Assembly (NCBI GenBank): GCA_019090885.1
Contig: JAHRVC010000027.1
Coordinates: 1 to 32,056, forward strand
From: Marinosulfonomonas sp.
GTDB lineage: Bacteria; Pseudomonadota; Alphaproteobacteria; Rhodobacterales; Rhodobacteraceae
Length of the DNA stretch: 32,056 nt
Direction of reading: 5' to 3'
Shown here: positions 8,001 to 16,810 of the stretch, piece after piece
Numbering within the stretch: the stretch's first letter is position 1
Layout of the letters: each line of letters begins with the position of its first letter
Made by a program: the position numbers and the translations under genes
The notes under the pieces: generated by a model
The model's input: the letters and a program-made list of their open reading frames with translations, nothing else
The model's database searches: none
Told to the model about the DNA's origin: nothing

Positions 8001-8059
8001 TTTTGCGCAAAAGCAAGTCTTTTTGCTTGCTATCAGTAAATGCAAGCTAATTGACTTGC
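8001..8059 (-). promoter_or_regulatory. 47-bp paired-palindrome module (8013-8059) plus abutting 12-bp palindrome TTTTGCGCAAAA (8001-8012) upstream of satD
   Basis: Minus strand: GCAAGTCAATTAGCTTGC-ATTTACTGATA-GCAAGCAAAAAGACTTGC-TTTTGCGCAAAA. Confidence 0.75.
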
Positions 8060-8064
8060 GAACT

Positions 8065-8427
8065 TTACATGAACCCCAGTTCAAGGCGGGCTTCGTCAGA
8101 CATCATCTCCATGCCCCAGGGCGGTTCCCATATTAGAACCACGTCAACCTGTTTCACACCGGGCAGGGGTTCGACCGCGTCGGCGATCCAGCCGGGCATT
8201 TCACCGGCGACCGGACAACCGGGGGCGGTGAGTGACATCAAAATCCGAACTTCATTTTCGTCGGTGATCTCAATCGTGTAGATCAGCCCAAGATCATATA
8301 TATTCACTGGAATTTCAGGGTCATAGACAGACCGGCAGGCCGTCACAACGCTTTCGTAAAGCGCATGATCGGTGCTTGAAGGCTGGATCAGGGGGGTGCC
8401 CTCGATCGGGGTTGGTTCGACTGTCAT
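8065..8427 (-). CDS. SUF system Fe-S cluster assembly protein (DUF59/MIP18 family)
   Basis: MTVEPTPIEGTPLIQPSSTDHALYESVVTACRSVYDPEIPVNIYDLGLIYTIEI...MSLTAPGCPVAGEMPGWI...VVLIWEPPWGMEMMSDEARLELG. Start at internal ATG 8427. Confidence 0.93.
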   Translation of the reverse strand: MTVEPTPIEGTPLIQPSSTDHALYESVVTACRSVYDPEIPVNIYDLGLIYTIEITDENEVRILMSLTAPGCPVAGEMPGWIADAVEPLPGVKQVDVVLIWEPPWGMEMMSDEARLELGFM

Positions 8428-8572
8428 TAAGGCCTCGTATGATATCTGACCAAATATATAGGGATTGGCGCGGCAAAGGTCCAGATTGCAGTTTGCCCTG
8501 TGCGCTATTGGCGCGGGGGCGCAGGCGCAAACAGGTTTTGCAACTTTGCCTGTAACCACCTATGCGAGGGCG

Positions 8573-9703
8573 ATGAGTGCAAAATTTGAATTTTCCCTTG
8601 ATGCCAGCGATGGCAAGGCCCGTGCGGGCGTGATTTCAACCCCGCGTGGGGCGATCCGCACGCCGGCTTTCATGCCAGTGGGAACGGCCGCCACGGTCAA
8701 AGCGATGCTGCCCGAAAATGTGGCGGAGACCGGGGCGGATATACTGCTGGGAAACACCTATCATCTGATGCTGCGCCCAACTGCCGAACGGATTGCCAAC
8801 CTTGGCGGTTTGCATAATTTTATGAATTGGCAGCGGCCAATACTAACGGATTCAGGTGGGTTTCAAGTGATGAGCCTGGCCTCGCTGCGCAAACTTACCG
8901 AAGACGGTGTGCGGTTTAAATCGCATATCGACGGCTCGGACCACATGCTTTCACCTGAACGCAGCATGGAAATCCAGCGCTTGCTGGGGTCTGACATTGT
9001 GATGTGTTTTGACGAATGCACGCCCTATCCGGCAGAGGAAAAAGTGGCGCTGGAAAGCATGCGTATGTCGATGCGCTGGGCGGAACGATCCCGCGCGGCG
9101 TTTGGCGATCGGCCCGGTCACGCGCTGTTTGGCATTCAACAGGGCAGCGTTTTTCCCGATCAACGGGCCGAAAGTGCCGAAAAACTGACCGCGATTGGTT
9201 TTGACGGCTATGCGCTGGGCGGTCTTGCGGTGGGTGAGGGGCAGCAGGCGATGTTTGATGTGCTGGATTTTGCCCCAGATATGTTGCCCGCCGACCGACC
9301 GCGCTATCTGATGGGGGTCGGCAAGCCTGATGACATTGTTGGCGCTGTGGCGCGCGGCGTTGACATGATGGATTGCGTTTTACCGTCGCGATCCGGGCGC
9401 ACCGGGCAGGTATTTACCCGTCGCGGCGCGCTTAATATCAAGAACGCGCGCCATCAGGATGATCCACGCCCGCTGGACGAAAGTTGCAGTTGTCCGGCCT
9501 GTTCAAACTATAGCCGCGCCTATCTGCACCATGTTTTTCGCAGCCATGAGATTATCAGTTCAATGCTGCTGACGTGGCATAATTTGCATTACTATCAGGA
9601 ACTTATGCAGGAGATGCGGGATGCGATTGCCGCTGCGAAATTTGCGGCTTTTGAGGCCGAGTTCCACGCGGTGCGGGCCATGGGCGATATAGAACCGCGC
9701 TGA
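8573..9703 (+). CDS. tgt: tRNA-guanine transglycosylase (queuine tRNA-ribosyltransferase)
   Basis: ...[21 protein letters not shown]...[17 protein letters not shown]...[33 protein letters not shown]...; CxC...C zinc site [10 protein letters not shown]. Start at internal ATG 8573. Confidence 0.97.
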   Translation: MSAKFEFSLDASDGKARAGVISTPRGAIRTPAFMPVGTAATVKAMLPENVAETGADILLGNTYHLMLRPTAERIANLGGLHNFMNWQRPILTDSGGFQVMSLASLRKLTEDGVRFKSHIDGSDHMLSPERSMEIQRLLGSDIVMCFDECTPYPAEEKVALESMRMSMRWAERSRAAFGDRPGHALFGIQQGSVFPDQRAESAEKLTAIGFDGYALGGLAVGEGQQAMFDVLDFAPDMLPADRPRYLMGVGKPDDIVGAVARGVDMMDCVLPSRSGRTGQVFTRRGALNIKNARHQDDPRPLDESCSCPACSNYSRAYLHHVFRSHEIISSMLLTWHNLHYYQELMQEMRDAIAAAKFAAFEAEFHAVRAMGDIEPR

Positions 9704-9943
9704 AGTGGGGAAAATTTGGGTTCACCCGACCCTAAAAGGCCCTAAATTTTCGGAAATTTTATTGATCTCGCTAAATCTATGCCTTGCCCCTGCCTTTTTC
9801 TGCCGTCAGAATATTGCCACGCCAAAACTGGTTGTGGTTGAATGAGCGGGTGCCAAGCCCCAGATAATATCACCAAGACCGGAGAGGGCCGGGAGCTGCC
9901 GAAAAATCGGGGCCGGGGCCGTCTTGCTAATTGAGGATAATTA

Positions 9944-12352
9944 ATGACCGAGCAATTCAAAAATTCTTACCCAGTCCTGCCATTGCGCGATATTGTGGTG
10001 TTCCCACATATGATCGTGCCGCTTTTTGTTGGCCGTGAAAAATCGGTAAAAGCGCTGGAAGAGGTGATGCAGGACGACAAGCAAATCCTGCTGTCCAGCC
10101 AGATTGATCCAAGCATTGACGAACCCACTTCGGACGGCATCTATAAAGTCGGCGTTTTGGCCAATGTGCTGCAACTGCTAAAATTGCCCGACGGCACTGT
10201 CAAAGTGCTGGTCGAGGGGCGCTCGCGTGTGCGGATCAACGAATATCTGGAAAATGAAAAGTATTTTGAGGCAACGGCCGAGCAACTGACCGAGGTGTCG
10301 GGCGATCCTTCTACGGTCGAGGCATTGATCCGCTCTGTTGGTTCGGATTTTGAGCGCTACGCCAAGATCAAAAAGAACATCCCCGAAGAGGCGCTGGCGT
10401 CCGTTGCTGACACGCGCGAACCAGACAAGCTGGCCGATCTGGTTGCTGGTCATCTGGGCGTCGAGGTGGATCAAAAACAAGAGTTGCTGGAAACGCTGTC
10501 TGTTGAAGAGCGGCTTGAAAAGGTCTTTGGCCTGATGCAGGGCGAAATGTCGGTGTTACAGGTCGAGAAAAAGATCAAGACCCGCGTTAAAAGCCAGATG
10601 GAGCGCACGCAGCGCGAATATTATCTGAATGAGCAAATGAAGGCCATTCAGAAGGAATTGGGCGACGGCGAAGAAGGCCAGGACGAAATTGCCGAGCTGG
10701 AAGGGCGTATCGCTGATACCAAATTCTCTAAAGAGGCGCGCGAAAAGGTCGATGCCGAGGTCAAAAAGCTAAAGTCGATGTCACCAATGTCGGCCGAGGC
10801 CACCGTTGTGCGCAACTATCTGGACTGGATGCTTTCAATCCCTTGGGGCGTGAAGTCGCGGGTCAAAAAAGACCTGACCAAGGCGCAGAAAATTCTGGAT
10901 GACGACCACTATAGCCTTGAAAAGGTTAAAGAACGGATTGTTGAATATCTGGCGGTGCAACAGCGTAGTCAAAAGCTGAAAGGCCCGATCATGTGCCTTG
11001 TTGGCCCACCCGGCGTTGGTAAAACCTCGCTTGGGAAATCCGTGGCACGGGCGACTGGGCGTGAGTTTATTCGCATCAGCCTTGGTGGTGTGCGCGATGA
11101 AAGCGAAATTCGTGGCCATCGGCGCACCTATATCGGCTCGATGCCCGGCAAGATCATTCAGGCGCTGAAAAAGGCCAAAACCACCAATCCGCTTATCCTG
11201 CTCGATGAGATCGACAAGATGGGGCAGGATTTCCGGGGCGATCCGGCAAGTGCGATGCTTGAAGTGCTGGACCCGGAGCAGAACTCTAGCTTTGTCGATC
11301 ACTATCTTGAGGTGGAATACGACCTTTCGAACGTGATGTTCCTGACCACGGCGAACACCTACAATATGCCAAGCCCGCTGCTGGACCGGATGGAAATCAT
11401 TCCGTTGGCTGGCTACACCGAGGACGAAAAGGCCGAGATCGCAAAGCAGCACCTTATCCCCAAGCAGATCGCTAACCACGGCCTTAAAAAGGGTGAGTTC
11501 AGAATAGAGGATGCCGCGCTACAGGAAATGATCCGCACCTATACTCGTGAAGCCGGGGTGCGTAATCTTGAACGTGAACTGGCCAAACTGGCGCGTAAAG
11601 CGGTGACCAAGCTGGTTAAAAATGAAGCTAAAAAAGTCGTTGTAACCCATGAAAACCTTGAGGATTTTCTTGGCGTGAAGCGGTTCCGTTATGGGCTGGC
11701 TGAGCAAGAAGATCAGATCGGTGTTGTCACCGGGCTGGCCTGGACCAGCGTTGGCGGCGATCTGTTGTCAATCGAGGCATTGCGCCTGCCTGGCAAGGGC
11801 CGGATGAAGACCACCGGCAAGCTGGGCGATGTGATGAAGGAAAGCATTGATGCGGCCGCGTCTTTCGTGCGCTCAATCTCACCCAAGATCGGTGTAAAGC
11901 CGCCGGTGTTTGAAAAAATCGACATCCACGTTCACGTACCCGAGGGTGCAACGCCCAAAGATGGGCCGAGTGCTGGTGTTGGGATGGTTACCTCAATCGT
12001 TTCGGTGCTGACTCAGATTCCAGTGCGCAAAGACATCGCGATGACAGGTGAGGTTACCCTGCGCGGTAATGTTCTGGCCATTGGTGGCTTGAAGGAAAAG
12101 CTGCTGGCAGCTTTGCGCGGTGGGGTCACGACGGTTTTGATCCCGATGGAGAACGCCAAGGACCTGACGGAAATTCCCGACAACGTGAAAGACGGGTTGG
12201 AAATAATTCCGGTGGCGCATGTAAGCGATGTCCTGAAACTGGCGCTGGTACGCCAGCCTGAACCGGTTGAATGGGATGAAGCGGCAGAAGACGCCGCAGC
12301 GCAGGCGGCGCTAAAGAATAAAGATGGTGGAGCAAGTCAGGTCGCGCACTGA
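9944..12352 (+). CDS. lon: ATP-dependent endopeptidase La
   Basis: 802 aa; PVLPLRDIVVFPHMIVPLFVGREKS, GPPGVGKTSLGKSVA, catalytic GPSAGVGMVTSIVS, GGLKEKLLAALRGGVTTVLIPMEN. Confidence 0.98.
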   Translation: MTEQFKNSYPVLPLRDIVVFPHMIVPLFVGREKSVKALEEVMQDDKQILLSSQIDPSIDEPTSDGIYKVGVLANVLQLLKLPDGTVKVLVEGRSRVRINEYLENEKYFEATAEQLTEVSGDPSTVEALIRSVGSDFERYAKIKKNIPEEALASVADTREPDKLADLVAGHLGVEVDQKQELLETLSVEERLEKVFGLMQGEMSVLQVEKKIKTRVKSQMERTQREYYLNEQMKAIQKELGDGEEGQDEIAELEGRIADTKFSKEAREKVDAEVKKLKSMSPMSAEATVVRNYLDWMLSIPWGVKSRVKKDLTKAQKILDDDHYSLEKVKERIVEYLAVQQRSQKLKGPIMCLVGPPGVGKTSLGKSVARATGREFIRISLGGVRDESEIRGHRRTYIGSMPGKIIQALKKAKTTNPLILLDEIDKMGQDFRGDPASAMLEVLDPEQNSSFVDHYLEVEYDLSNVMFLTTANTYNMPSPLLDRMEIIPLAGYTEDEKAEIAKQHLIPKQIANHGLKKGEFRIEDAALQEMIRTYTREAGVRNLERELAKLARKAVTKLVKNEAKKVVVTHENLEDFLGVKRFRYGLAEQEDQIGVVTGLAWTSVGGDLLSIEALRLPGKGRMKTTGKLGDVMKESIDAAASFVRSISPKIGVKPPVFEKIDIHVHVPEGATPKDGPSAGVGMVTSIVSVLTQIPVRKDIAMTGEVTLRGNVLAIGGLKEKLLAALRGGVTTVLIPMENAKDLTEIPDNVKDGLEIIPVAHVSDVLKLALVRQPEPVEWDEAAEDAAAQAALKNKDGGASQVAH

Positions 12353-12372
12353 TAGGACGCTCCAGAAAAAAG

Positions 12373-12402
12373 AAAAAGCACGCCCAACTGGGCGTGCTTT
12401 TT
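12373..12402 (+). terminator. Rho-independent terminator after lon
   Basis: AAAAAGCACGCCC-AACT-GGGCGTGCTTTTT; perfect 13-bp stem. Confidence 0.93.
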
Positions 12403-12493
12403 GCATTTGTCAGTGCTGCACGAGAAATTGAACCGTCCGGGCAATCCCACCAATTCCTCTTAAGTACTTCTATGTGCCCCGATTTGGGGACCG

Positions 12494-12712
12494 CTACTTA
12501 ACAGGTGCTGGGGCCGGGCTGCTGCTGCCGGAAATAACTACCGCGAACATGATTAAAAAAAGCAATGGGATTAGCAATCCGCCAGCGCTACTGGTTGAGG
12601 CCGCTTGAACAACCACCTGTTCATCCATCTCAGGTGAAAGCAGATTTCCGCCAAAAGCTGCCGGCGCGGCAATGCAGCCCACTACGGCACCGAGAATTAT
12701 AGATTTTCTCAT
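12494..12712 (-). CDS. Small secreted/membrane protein of unknown function
   Basis: MRKSIILGAVVGCIAAPAAFGGNLLSPEMDEQVVVQAASTSSAGGLLIPLLFLIMFAVVISGSSSPAPAPVK. Signal peptide plus C-terminal hydrophobic segment; GGGGGAAC upstream. Confidence 0.65.
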   Translation of the reverse strand: MRKSIILGAVVGCIAAPAAFGGNLLSPEMDEQVVVQAASTSSAGGLLIPLLFLIMFAVVISGSSSPAPAPVK

Positions 12713-12991
12713 ATTGTTCCCCCTCATTTGTACGAATTTTTACTAAGATAGGATGCTCTTTGTTGCAACCAATCAGTAAATGACAGTGGAAGTATAAAAG
12801 GGACCGCAGTCAGTATTCATCCGATTATAGGGTTCGCGGTTCAGATTTCCAAAATACTGTTTTCGAACAGAATGTCCCATGCGGTTTGTCACATTATTTG
12901 GCACGAGACTACATCTGCCAAGGAACCTAGTATTTTTGGGTTTTTGGGCTATTGTCAGGACCATAATCAACAATAACAACGGGTAGGGCAG

Positions 12992-13381
12992 ATGGCAGTC
13001 AAAAAACAGATAAAACCAATCAGCGAGATTACAGCCGAGCCGGCAACAGCGGCGGACGGCTCTGACGACGCGAAGATGGTCGAGAATGCCGTGACAATCG
13101 TTGTGCGGCGTAAAGAATTGGTTGAACGCATCGTGGCCAGTTCCGGGATGAAGCCAAACGCCGTGAAAACCGCAATAGATGCTGTGTTAAAAGAAGTTGG
13201 CGATGCGTTATCTGCGGGTGAGACGCTGAACATGCCCGCATTGGGTCGGGTGTCGGTGAAGCGGCGCAAGGTGCTGGACGATGGTGAAGTGTTGATTTGT
13301 AAAATCCGGCGTCGGAACAAGAAGGCCGATCCGCTGGCAAGCGCAGAAACCAGTATGACTGCCATTTTGGATGAGGATTGA
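12992..13381 (+). CDS. HU family DNA-binding protein with N-terminal extension
   Basis: 129 aa; RRKELVERIVASSGMKPNAVKTAIDAVLKEVGDALSAGETLNMPALGRVSVKRRK is HU-like, preceded by ~35 aa. Confidence 0.85.
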   Translation: MAVKKQIKPISEITAEPATAADGSDDAKMVENAVTIVVRRKELVERIVASSGMKPNAVKTAIDAVLKEVGDALSAGETLNMPALGRVSVKRRKVLDDGEVLICKIRRRNKKADPLASAETSMTAILDED

Positions 13382-13530
13382 TTAGCAGGGGGGGTAGGCC
13401 GCGCGGCCCTTGCGATGATCCCAAACAGGCCAAAAAGCAGACCTGTTTGAACAATCTGATCAAAGATAGGCAACAATGGTAAGTTGAGGCTTGAACATGG
13501 TCTCGCTGCCCGCTATGACGCGGCTCGGAT

Positions 13531-13606
<76 letters not shown>

Positions 13607-14011
13607 TTAGACTGTTCAATAAAGTTAAGATGAATGCGGTCGTTCGATGCTTCTATTGTATGGTGAATGGATCCAGATTGTTTGGGAACAATTTGGTCAA
13701 TTTCCGTCGGGTACGAAGCATTCCAGCTTTTAATTATCATCACATAAGCTGGTGTTTTCAGTTGTTAAATCCGCGATAAAACATGGCCGAAATCTCGGTT
13801 CAATTCAAAATTGAAGGTTGGCAGAATTCGGCGGGCCGATATGCCGCTGCGGTGCTTGACGGTCTGGTTACAGAGACTTAAAATGTTTTATTGATCGAAT
13901 TTGACTAACTAATAATCGACATTCATTCACCGGTCCCTTGTTTGTGTTGTTTGGGCCAAATTGCGCAATCGTGCATTCTCGCGGAATCGGTGACAAATTT
14001 GAGTTCCCACA

Positions 14012-15661
14012 ATGTCTAAAACCCGCCGGGAGATCGCCCTTACTTTTTCACTGATTTTTCTCGTCGGTTTGATTCTTTTCAATGCTTTTGATTATTCAGG
14101 CGACTTCGCTATCAATGACGATTGGGGATACTCGACACCTATACGTTGGTGGTTGGAATTGGGTGAGTTAAGATTGACTCACTGGCAATCGATGCCGCTA
14201 GTGTCTCAATTGGGTTCTGGAATAATTTGGTCTGAATTGCTTGGCTTTAGTCATGGTAATCTGAGGAAATTGACCCTTCTGTACGCGCTGCTGTCCTGCG
14301 GTACGATTTATTTCATTGGGCGGTTACTTTCGCTTCCAAAGTCTCTTTCCGCCGTTGGTGCCTTCCTTCCGCTCGCCTCGCCGGTTTTTGTTGGACTGTC
14401 TTATACATCAATGACGGATGTACCCTCGGCGGCGCTAGTGTTGCTCTGCCTATTAATGTTCGTACGCCACTTTTACTCAAATAGCGGAAACTCACATTTT
14501 TTCTTGATTGGTGTCGTCATTATGGTCCTTGCTGTGGCGCAGCGTCAGACAGCTATTGGTGTGGCGCTCGCATTCTTGGTTGCAGAATCAATGGTGAGAG
14601 GATTTGGAACTGGCCCGTTGATACGGGGTGTACTTACTTTCCTTACAGCACTTGTGGCATACCTCGCCGTGACCGAAATTCTGAAGCAAGCGACGGGTTT
14701 GCCTACTGCATATTTTGTGAAATCGAATGCTCTGCGCGAATGGGCGTCTGACATGATTTCTGGAAACTTCGTAGCCCTATTCCAATCTGTTCGAGCAATG
14801 CTCATTTTTTCAGCAAATTTTGGAATATTTTTGCTGCCACTCGCGCCAATTCTTTTACAGTCAATTTTTGTCCAGCCATTCATCCGAAAACCTTTGCGAC
14901 TAATTGTTTCTGCAGGTTTTGCGGCAGGACTACTCACATTGCTATCATTGCTTTTGGGGGCCGCCGTTCTATCGGACACAATTGGGAACATTCTGACGCA
15001 TGAGGGAGTTGGCCCGAGATTGATTGAAGGTAGTGCAACTCAGCATGGCATTTGGGGAAACATATTAACTTTCATTGGTCATTTCGTAGCAACAGTTACG
15101 CTCATTTCTGTCGTGCTTGGTTTCCTTGCGCGCAGGCTGTCCTGCAGCCCGCTGGACAAAAGCACAAAAGGGGCGGTCACGCTTCTGTTGCTTTCCGCTG
15201 TGATTATTTACGCTCCGCATACTATGGCCTACGCTGTGGTTTTCGACCGCTACTCGCTCCTACCGTCCATCCTTGTGTCAATTGCGGTTTTACGGCTGAT
15301 CGAATTTGACTATTCGAATAAACGAATTCTACAGTATTCAATCGGGCTCGCGTCTGTCCTGTTTTTGATGTCGCTTTTTCTGGTTAGTGATTTTTTCCGG
15401 TGGCAGGATGCTCGTTACAGACTGATCGCCCGCCTTGTTTCTGAAGGTCAGATCGCGGCCAATGAAATCGATGGCGGGTTTGAATACAACAATCTGACTG
15501 CGATTGAAAACAACCCCGCTACTGCAGTTTCGATGGTCCGGGTAGACGCTGTTAACCGAAAAACCCGCCTGTCCAAGAGCTTAGGATTAGATGATGAACT
15601 TGTAGATTCTGAGAAGTATCATGGGCTATTTGGGTTCGGAACAATCTTCGCGGTGCGGTGA
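14012..15661 (+). CDS. Polytopic membrane protein, probable GT-C fold glycosyltransferase
   Basis: 549 aa with many hydrophobic segments. Acidic motif FAINDDWGYSTPIRWW in the first predicted loop, as in GT-C/ArnT-like enzymes. Confidence 0.65.
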   Translation: MSKTRREIALTFSLIFLVGLILFNAFDYSGDFAINDDWGYSTPIRWWLELGELRLTHWQSMPLVSQLGSGIIWSELLGFSHGNLRKLTLLYALLSCGTIYFIGRLLSLPKSLSAVGAFLPLASPVFVGLSYTSMTDVPSAALVLLCLLMFVRHFYSNSGNSHFFLIGVVIMVLAVAQRQTAIGVALAFLVAESMVRGFGTGPLIRGVLTFLTALVAYLAVTEILKQATGLPTAYFVKSNALREWASDMISGNFVALFQSVRAMLIFSANFGIFLLPLAPILLQSIFVQPFIRKPLRLIVSAGFAAGLLTLLSLLLGAAVLSDTIGNILTHEGVGPRLIEGSATQHGIWGNILTFIGHFVATVTLISVVLGFLARRLSCSPLDKSTKGAVTLLLLSAVIIYAPHTMAYAVVFDRYSLLPSILVSIAVLRLIEFDYSNKRILQYSIGLASVLFLMSLFLVSDFFRWQDARYRLIARLVSEGQIAANEIDGGFEYNNLTAIENNPATAVSMVRVDAVNRKTRLSKSLGLDDELVDSEKYHGLFGFGTIFAVR

Positions 15662-15709
15662 GCAGAACCAGTTAGGTTGCTTGGAACGACTAGATACTCA
15701 CCAAACTTA

Positions 15710-15734
15710 AGTTCGAGCCTCTCATCACCCACCA
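15710..15734 (+). repeat. Putative att site copy 2 (tRNA-Val 3' fragment)
   Basis: AGTTCGAGCCTCTCATCACCCACCA; exact 25-nt copy of 13582-13606 without the rest of a tRNA. Confidence 0.92.
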
Positions 15735-15953
15735 CTTTGCCGCCAGACTGCCCGCAACGATACGATTTTACCACCGTTGCATAGCCAGTTGGCCGATGGT
15801 GTGGATCGTCCGGGTTCCTGTTTGAAAAGGGTGTTCTGCCTGCTGTCTGGGCGAGGTGAAAAATGCGATGAAAAATAAAGTCCGGCAGAACCACTATTTT
15901 GGCGTTCTAATGCTTGACGGGCATGGACAGTAAGCCTAGAACGCACGCCACGC

Positions 15954-16030
15954 GCGGTTGTAGCTCAGTTGGTTAGAGTACCGGCCTGTCACGCCGGGGG
16001 TCGCGGGTTCGAGTCCCGTCAACCGCGCCA
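15954..16030 (+). tRNA. tRNA-Asp (anticodon GUC), CCA encoded
   Basis: GCGGTTG/CAACCGC acceptor stem, CCGGC-CTGTCAC-GCCGG anticodon arm, GCGGG-TTCGAGT-CCCGT T-arm, GCCA end. Confidence 0.97.
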
Positions 16031-16222
16031 TTTACTTTTTGATCCTATATTGTCAGCGGATTGGTTGTTGCGGGTCCGTCGCATATCTGGATTGACCGCA
16101 GGGCGGACACTACCAAAAAACCCCTAACTTGTTCAGGCTATCAGGCCTACTCTTAGCCAACTTGTGTTCCGTTCATTTTTGTGGGGCATGGGAAACTTGT
16201 AAAACAGGATTGGGCGCTGCCA

Positions 16223-16804
16223 ATGACTAAGAAAATTCTCATCATTAATGGTCACCAGAAATGGGAAATCTCGCCGGGCGGGTTCAATGCTTTGTTGGCC
16301 GAGCACGCCAAAAAGGTTTTGTCAGCTAAGGGATATGAAATTAAAACCAGCACGATCGATGCGGGCTGGGATGACGAGGACGAAGTGCAAAAGACGCTTT
16401 GGGCAGATGTTATCATTTTGCAGTTTCCGGTGTTCTGGTTCTCGGTTCCGTGGCTGCTGAAGAAATATATCGATGAGGTTTACATGGTCGGCTATGGCCG
16501 CTTGTTTGCCAATGACGGGCGCACCCGGACCGACGCCAACCAGCACTACGGTTCTGGCGGGCTGATGCAGGGCAAGCAGATCATGTTGTCGCCCACTTGG
16601 AACGCGCCGCCCGAGGCGCTGGATGATCCGGACCAGTTTTTTGAGGGCAAGGGAAATGATGCCGTCTTTATGTGGCTAGAGAAAACATATGAATTCTGCG
16701 GCATGGAAGCACTGCCGGCATTCGCCACCTATGACGTTGCCAAAGAGCCGACGGTTGAAGAAGACCTGAAACGCTGGACTGAACATCTGGAAAAATATAT
16801 TTAG
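16223..16804 (+). CDS. mdaB: NAD(P)H-dependent flavin oxidoreductase, MdaB-like
   Basis: MTKKILIINGHQKWEISPGGFNALLAEHA...DVIILQFPVFWFSVPWLLKKYIDEVYMVGYGRLFANDGR. Start at internal ATG 16223. Confidence 0.87.
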   Translation: MTKKILIINGHQKWEISPGGFNALLAEHAKKVLSAKGYEIKTSTIDAGWDDEDEVQKTLWADVIILQFPVFWFSVPWLLKKYIDEVYMVGYGRLFANDGRTRTDANQHYGSGGLMQGKQIMLSPTWNAPPEALDDPDQFFEGKGNDAVFMWLEKTYEFCGMEALPAFATYDVAKEPTVEEDLKRWTEHLEKYI

Positions 16805-16810
16805 GCGCGC

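Larger units (their letters stand above)
13607..15734. mobile_element. Putative minimal or decayed tRNA-Val-integrated genomic island carrying one membrane glycosyltransferase gene
   Basis: Bounded by the 25-bp direct repeat of the tRNA-Val 3' end; visibly AT-richer than flanks; no integrase ORF found. Confidence 0.75.

Noticed and set aside
9742-9960. 72-aa minus-strand ORF in the tgt-lon intergenic region
   Set aside because: No recognisable domain and overlaps the lon start; more likely leader/promoter DNA. No confident sigma-32 type promoter could be called by eye.
12967-13476. 169-aa minus-strand ORF over the HU-like gene
   Set aside because: Antisense to a recognisable HU-family protein with no coherent family signal.
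16117-16130. ACCCCTAACTT upstream of mdaB shared with half of the 6546-6562 palindrome
   Set aside because: Only 11 nt shared and the second arm is missing, so chance similarity is likely.
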